DNA from: JBCCEV01 sp039030125
GTDB taxonomy: Bacteria > Pseudomonadota > Gammaproteobacteria > Ga0077536
Reading direction: 5' to 3'
Length of the DNA stretch: 24,209 bases
NCBI GenBank assembly: GCA_039030125.1
Contig: JBCCEV010000055.1
Location: 1 to 24,209, forward strand
Made by a program: the position numbers and the translations under genes. The notes below the pieces were generated by a model. It was given only the letters and a program-made list of their open reading frames with translations. It did not search any database and was not told the DNA's origin. How positions within the stretch are numbered: position 1 is the first letter of the stretch; the number at the start of each line of letters is the position of its first letter. Of this stretch, positions 21,614 to 24,209 are shown in pieces.

Positions 21614-21650
21614 ATTTCTTAAGGAAGTGAGCTTAGGTGCGGTGCTTCGC

Positions 21651-22952
21651 TTACCAGAAGATGAAGCTACCAACGCTGAATGTATCAGCTTCGGCATCGC
21701 CACCGCCGGGCGCACCACCGTGGTTTTCACCCCGGTTATACTCCGCGATCACACGCAACCAAGAGGTTACGTCATGATAGACACCAACGGTCCACAAGGA
21801 TCGTTCAAGGTCGGCGGCAATCGTGTCACCGGTACCCAGAGTGTCGACGTTACCTTCACCGTAAGAGACACCCACTTTGGTCTTACCGTTGAAGGTGTAG
21901 GTGCCTTGTACGTAGTAACCGTCACCTTCGCGCTCGGCCAAGTTGCCAGCGGCATCCAAGCCAACACCCAGAGAGTTGAACTGCGCGGTTAGACCCAGGC
22001 CGTCGTTAGAGTGGTAGTAACCAACGACTTCCCAAGCGCCAATGCCGACTTGAGCACCAGCGCCCAGCGCGCGCACGTCCACGTCATTACAACCGACTAC
22101 GGCGCTACAGGTGGAATCAACGGTCTGCCAGAGGCCGTCGGCCCAGAGCTTCATGTTACCGCTGTCCCAGCTACGCGCGTAACTGAATTCACCTTCAAAG
22201 CGCGGAATATCTGTTTCATCAAGAATGCCACCGCCGGCCGCAAATACAGATCCTGACACGCTGAAAGGCGCGTTACCTCCACGAAGGTCGAAGGTCGAAG
22301 GATCGTACATGCCTACCGCGAGTTGGAATCCATTGATATTGGGTGTGGTGTATTGGATGCGTGCCGCAAAATCAGGGTAGGTGTACCCGTGCCCGACACG
22401 TCCGAAAGTTACCGACCCGAAGTGCCCCGGCCCGGGTGCGAAGCCCACGCCGAACAGCGTCATATCGAGCAGAATCGCGTTCCGTCCGAATAGTGACAAG
22501 GTTCGACCGAAACTCACTTCTCCGAACGGCCCGCTTATATTCGCTAACACTTCACGAGTATCGATCTGGGCGCCGCTAATGCCGTCTAGTCCTGCAACCG
22601 ATTGCGAGTTCTGCTGCAAATTAAACTGCGTTTTGGTACCGCCCGTGTGGATGACCGGCGCGAAGCTGATGCGCGCCGAGCCCGTCAAGCTGCCGACTGT
22701 CGGCGTCTTAACGTTAAAACTAAAGAATGCCGGCAAAAAACCCGAGGTTACTCGAGCCGAATCCGTATCGACCGTGTTCCCGATGTAGCCTGCGTCATAA
22801 TCGCCAATCGTATAAAACGCGTTGACGTTGCCATCAAAGCTGACCTCCCAACCATCGTTACCGCCAACGATAACCACCGCCCCTGCGGGCGATGCAATTG
22901 CTGCGGCACTAACCGCTGCGGCGAGCTTGGTTTTTGAAAAATTCGTCGCCAT
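21651..22952 (-). CDS. Outer-membrane porin (beta-barrel)
   Basis: A 433-residue porin-type beta-barrel. The signal peptide (lysines at 7 and 9, then AAAVSAAAIASPAGA) is likely cut after Ala25. The mature chain alternates polar and aromatic residues, with GWEVSFDGNVNAFYTIGDY at the start, FGEVSFGRTLSLFGRNAIL near loop 3, and a final SVGSFIFW that ends in the aromatic residue needed for barrel assembly. AGGAGG five bases before the ATG at 22952 fixes the start. It has its own terminator and a 279-base upstream region, so it is a single-gene unit. Many small acidic and glycine-rich loops are visible; the solute cannot be deduced. Confidence 0.93.
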   Translation of the reverse strand: MATNFSKTKLAAAVSAAAIASPAGAVVIVGGNDGWEVSFDGNVNAFYTIGDYDAGYIGNTVDTDSARVTSGFLPAFFSFNVKTPTVGSLTGSARISFAPVIHTGGTKTQFNLQQNSQSVAGLDGISGAQIDTREVLANISGPFGEVSFGRTLSLFGRNAILLDMTLFGVGFAPGPGHFGSVTFGRVGHGYTYPDFAARIQYTTPNINGFQLAVGMYDPSTFDLRGGNAPFSVSGSVFAAGGGILDETDIPRFEGEFSYARSWDSGNMKLWADGLWQTVDSTCSAVVGCNDVDVRALGAGAQVGIGAWEVVGYYHSNDGLGLTAQFNSLGVGLDAAGNLAEREGDGYYVQGTYTFNGKTKVGVSYGEGNVDTLGTGDTIAADLERSLWTVGVYHDVTSWLRVIAEYNRGENHGGAPGGGDAEADTFSVGSFIFW

Positions 22953-23231
22953 CACTTCCTCCTGCGCTCAAACATTAAGTTTGTCTCAAAGCCCCTAACG
23001 ATGGCCGGCCTCCCCCTGCGTCTAGCCGAACGCGCCCATTATTCGGGTCAAAAATTTAGACCGTTAGGGTGGCGTTATTTTAGACGAGTTGGGTACCGAT
23101 GCAAGCATCTTTACAACAAATTTTGTCCGTATTTCCTTGATATTTACCGATCATTTCAGTTTTTAGGCAGATTTGTCGCCTTTTTGCAACACAGCATAAT
23201 CGTCAACAGCGCCCCCCAAGGTCCGCAATGG
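22953..23231 (-). promoter_or_regulatory. Upstream region of the porin gene with a candidate sigma-70 promoter
   Basis: A 279-base AT-richer gap. On the minus strand TTGCAT (23099-23104) and TAAAAT (23077-23082) are separated by 16 bases, a plausible sigma-70 promoter giving a leader of about 115 bases before the porin ATG. No terminator is evident after the 96-codon gene, so readthrough is possible. A short open frame on the plus strand has no Shine-Dalgarno. Confidence 0.4.
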
Positions 23232-23522
23232 CTAACCACCGCCCTTCTGAAACGAGGCCATGAAGTTATGCATAAATACCTCGATTGATTTCGCGTCGAG
23301 CCCCTGGATGTCGAAATGCAATTCGGTATAGGGGATCTTGATCAAACCCAATTGGCGGCATTTTTCATCGCCCAGCGTCACCGTTACGGTGCCGGGGCCA
23401 AGATCAACGATGGCCACTGAGCCTTGCCAAGTCACCTTTGCGGGCGCCACAACCCGCGGGAAAACGCGGCGGAAGTCGGCATGCGAAATCCCTAGTTCAC
23501 GATAAAAGGAATAAACGCTCAA
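23232..23522 (-). CDS. Conserved-looking small protein of unknown function (96 aa)
   Basis: I do not recognise this family. The product reads as one small alpha/beta domain: a helical start (SVYSFYRELGISHADFRRVFP), a run of beta strands (AKVTWQGSVAIVDLGPGTVTVTLG) and a LGLIKIPYTELHFDIQ strand pair, ending in a helix and a polar GGG tail. No signal peptide or membrane segment. The start seems to be TTG at 23522, 12 bases after the sulfotransferase stop and preceded by AGCAGG, so it is probably cotranscribed with that gene. Codon use and alternating hydrophobic strands make a real gene likely. A partner or accessory role for the sulfotransferase is only a guess from context. Confidence 0.68.
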   Translation of the reverse strand: MSVYSFYRELGISHADFRRVFPRVVAPAKVTWQGSVAIVDLGPGTVTVTLGDEKCRQLGLIKIPYTELHFDIQGLDAKSIEVFMHNFMASFQKGGG

Positions 23523-23534
23523 AAATGGCGCCTG

Positions 23535-24209
23535 CTAGTCGGGGAATGCCGCGAGCAGAGGCCCCAAGCTGTTTTGATAGCGCCGCCAGCGCGACACAGA
23601 GCTTGAATACAAAGGTTGGCGCACTTGCCAATTGCTTGCCGTGGTTACCGTGCGCTGGTTGTGGTGAAAATTCAAACATTGTTGTTGCCAGTCGAGGGCC
23701 AAGAACTCAACCAGGCGCTTAATTTGTGCTTTGGGGTCCTCCAGCAATGCTTCATAGTCGACAGTGCAGATCTTCTCCGGAAACGTTTCAACCCAGTGCG
23801 CCATCACGCGTTCGTAGTTCCGATACGCCTGAGTAAGCTCTTCTAAATCATAGGAATACGGATGGTTGCCGGCCAGATCGTGGGTGAAAATTGATACGCA
23901 GGTGTCTTTGGGATCCCGGCGGCAATGAATGAATCGAGCGTCCGGCAGGGTCGCACAAATCAGTCCCACGTAGAGAAAGTTGTAGGGCATTTTGTCGCTG
24001 ACATAGGCCACCTCAGTTGTAGCCAAAGATTCAAGCAGCGCAAGATACTGCGCCCTGGCCTCGTCTAGCAGTTCGCTGCAGTCAGACTTTAAGCAAGCGG
24101 GGAACTGCTCGTTCGCTTTTTTCGCTTGCGCGAGACGGGTAACCAAACTCGGAAAAAAAGTCATTTCGCCGCCGCCAACAATCTGATCGTGACTAGCGAG
24201 TATTTGTTC
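23535..24209 (-). CDS. Sulfotransferase domain protein (N-terminal part outside window)
   Basis: A PAPS-dependent sulfotransferase of the TPR-linked bacterial type. The frame is open to the right edge of the window without a stop, and the residues before the first internal ATG (EQILASHDQIVGGGE) match the stretch that follows the 5'-phosphosulfate loop in this family, so the gene continues beyond the window and the PSGTT-like loop, with any TPR repeats, is missing. Visible features are the DKMPYNFLYVGLI segment, the 3'-phosphate motif RFIHCRRDPKDTCVSIF, VDYEALLEDP, and the C-terminal SRWRRYQ. About 224 residues are seen. The acceptor (protein, lipid or glycan) is unknown. It is followed by the 96-codon unknown gene. 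Confidence 0.88.
   Translation of the reverse strand, partial: EQILASHDQIVGGGEMTFFPSLVTRLAQAKKANEQFPACLKSDCSELLDEARAQYLALLESLATTEVAYVSDKMPYNFLYVGLICATLPDARFIHCRRDPKDTCVSIFTHDLAGNHPYSYDLEELTQAYRNYERVMAHWVETFPEKICTVDYEALLEDPKAQIKRLVEFLALDWQQQCLNFHHNQRTVTTASNWQVRQPLYSSSVSRWRRYQNSLGPLLAAFPD

Noticed and set aside
23001..23288. 95-codon plus-strand open frame in the porin upstream region
   Set aside because: No Shine-Dalgarno, no domain, and its 3' part is antisense to the 96-codon gene.
1..24209. tRNA, rRNA, insertion sequences or phage genes
   Set aside because: I looked for cloverleaf arms, transposase motifs and terminal inverted repeats and saw none I could support.

Overview
The window looks like part of a gammaproteobacterial chromosome of moderate GC, and most likely from a methylotroph or another alcohol oxidiser. 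The reasons are: genes for two redox cofactors, molybdenum cofactor (mobA, mobB, moeA, moaC, moaD, moaE) and PQQ (pqqA, B, C, D, E); a trio (DUF447 protein, MfnB-type synthase, pterin carbinolamine dehydratase) of the kind found with tetrahydromethanopterin/methanofuran-linked C1 metabolism; a short PqqA ending in a gammaproteobacterial-style tail; and a Gram-negative outer-membrane porin. The taxonomic call is an inference. I saw no tRNA, rRNA, transposase, phage gene or CRISPR.

Layout: 1-2315 (+) is a tight mobA (cut by the window edge), mobB, moeA run. 2327-4264 holds two convergent paralogous glutathionyl-hydroquinone-reductase-type GSTs meeting at a six-copy 8-bp tandem repeat. 3308-7180 (-) reads as one run: small membrane protein, zinc-ribbon methyltransferase, a 33-codon small ORF, a second methyltransferase, nitroreductase, GST. 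7291-10179 holds a Nudix hydrolase (+), a NIPSNAP protein (-), an atypical GST and an SDR (+). 10168-13858 (-) is moaD-moaE-pqqB-DUF255, linking Moco and PQQ genes in one transcription unit. moaC (+) is divergent from it, with a 10-bp perfect inverted repeat in the shared control region. 14439-16137 (-) is DUF447, mfnB, pterin dehydratase.

16138-16440 is a control region with palindromes and a sigma-54-like promoter ahead of pqqA; a strong hairpin separates pqqA from the overlapping pqqC-pqqD-pqqE (+). 18750-23522 (-) and the right edge carry folP, a proline iminopeptidase, a secreted coiled-coil protein, a porin with a clear terminator, a small unknown protein and a truncated sulfotransferase.

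Working together: PQQ would serve periplasmic alcohol dehydrogenases, Moco would serve molybdenum or tungsten enzymes such as formate dehydrogenase, and the pterin/furan genes would support the C1 carrier pathway. The enzymes using these cofactors are outside the window. The GST, nitroreductase and methyltransferase genes look like a quinone/electrophile-handling neighbourhood. The most unusual features are the moaE/pqqB translational junction, a DUF255 protein that lacks one thioredoxin cysteine, the stop-codon-rich octamer array, and the candidate sigma-54 control of pqqA.
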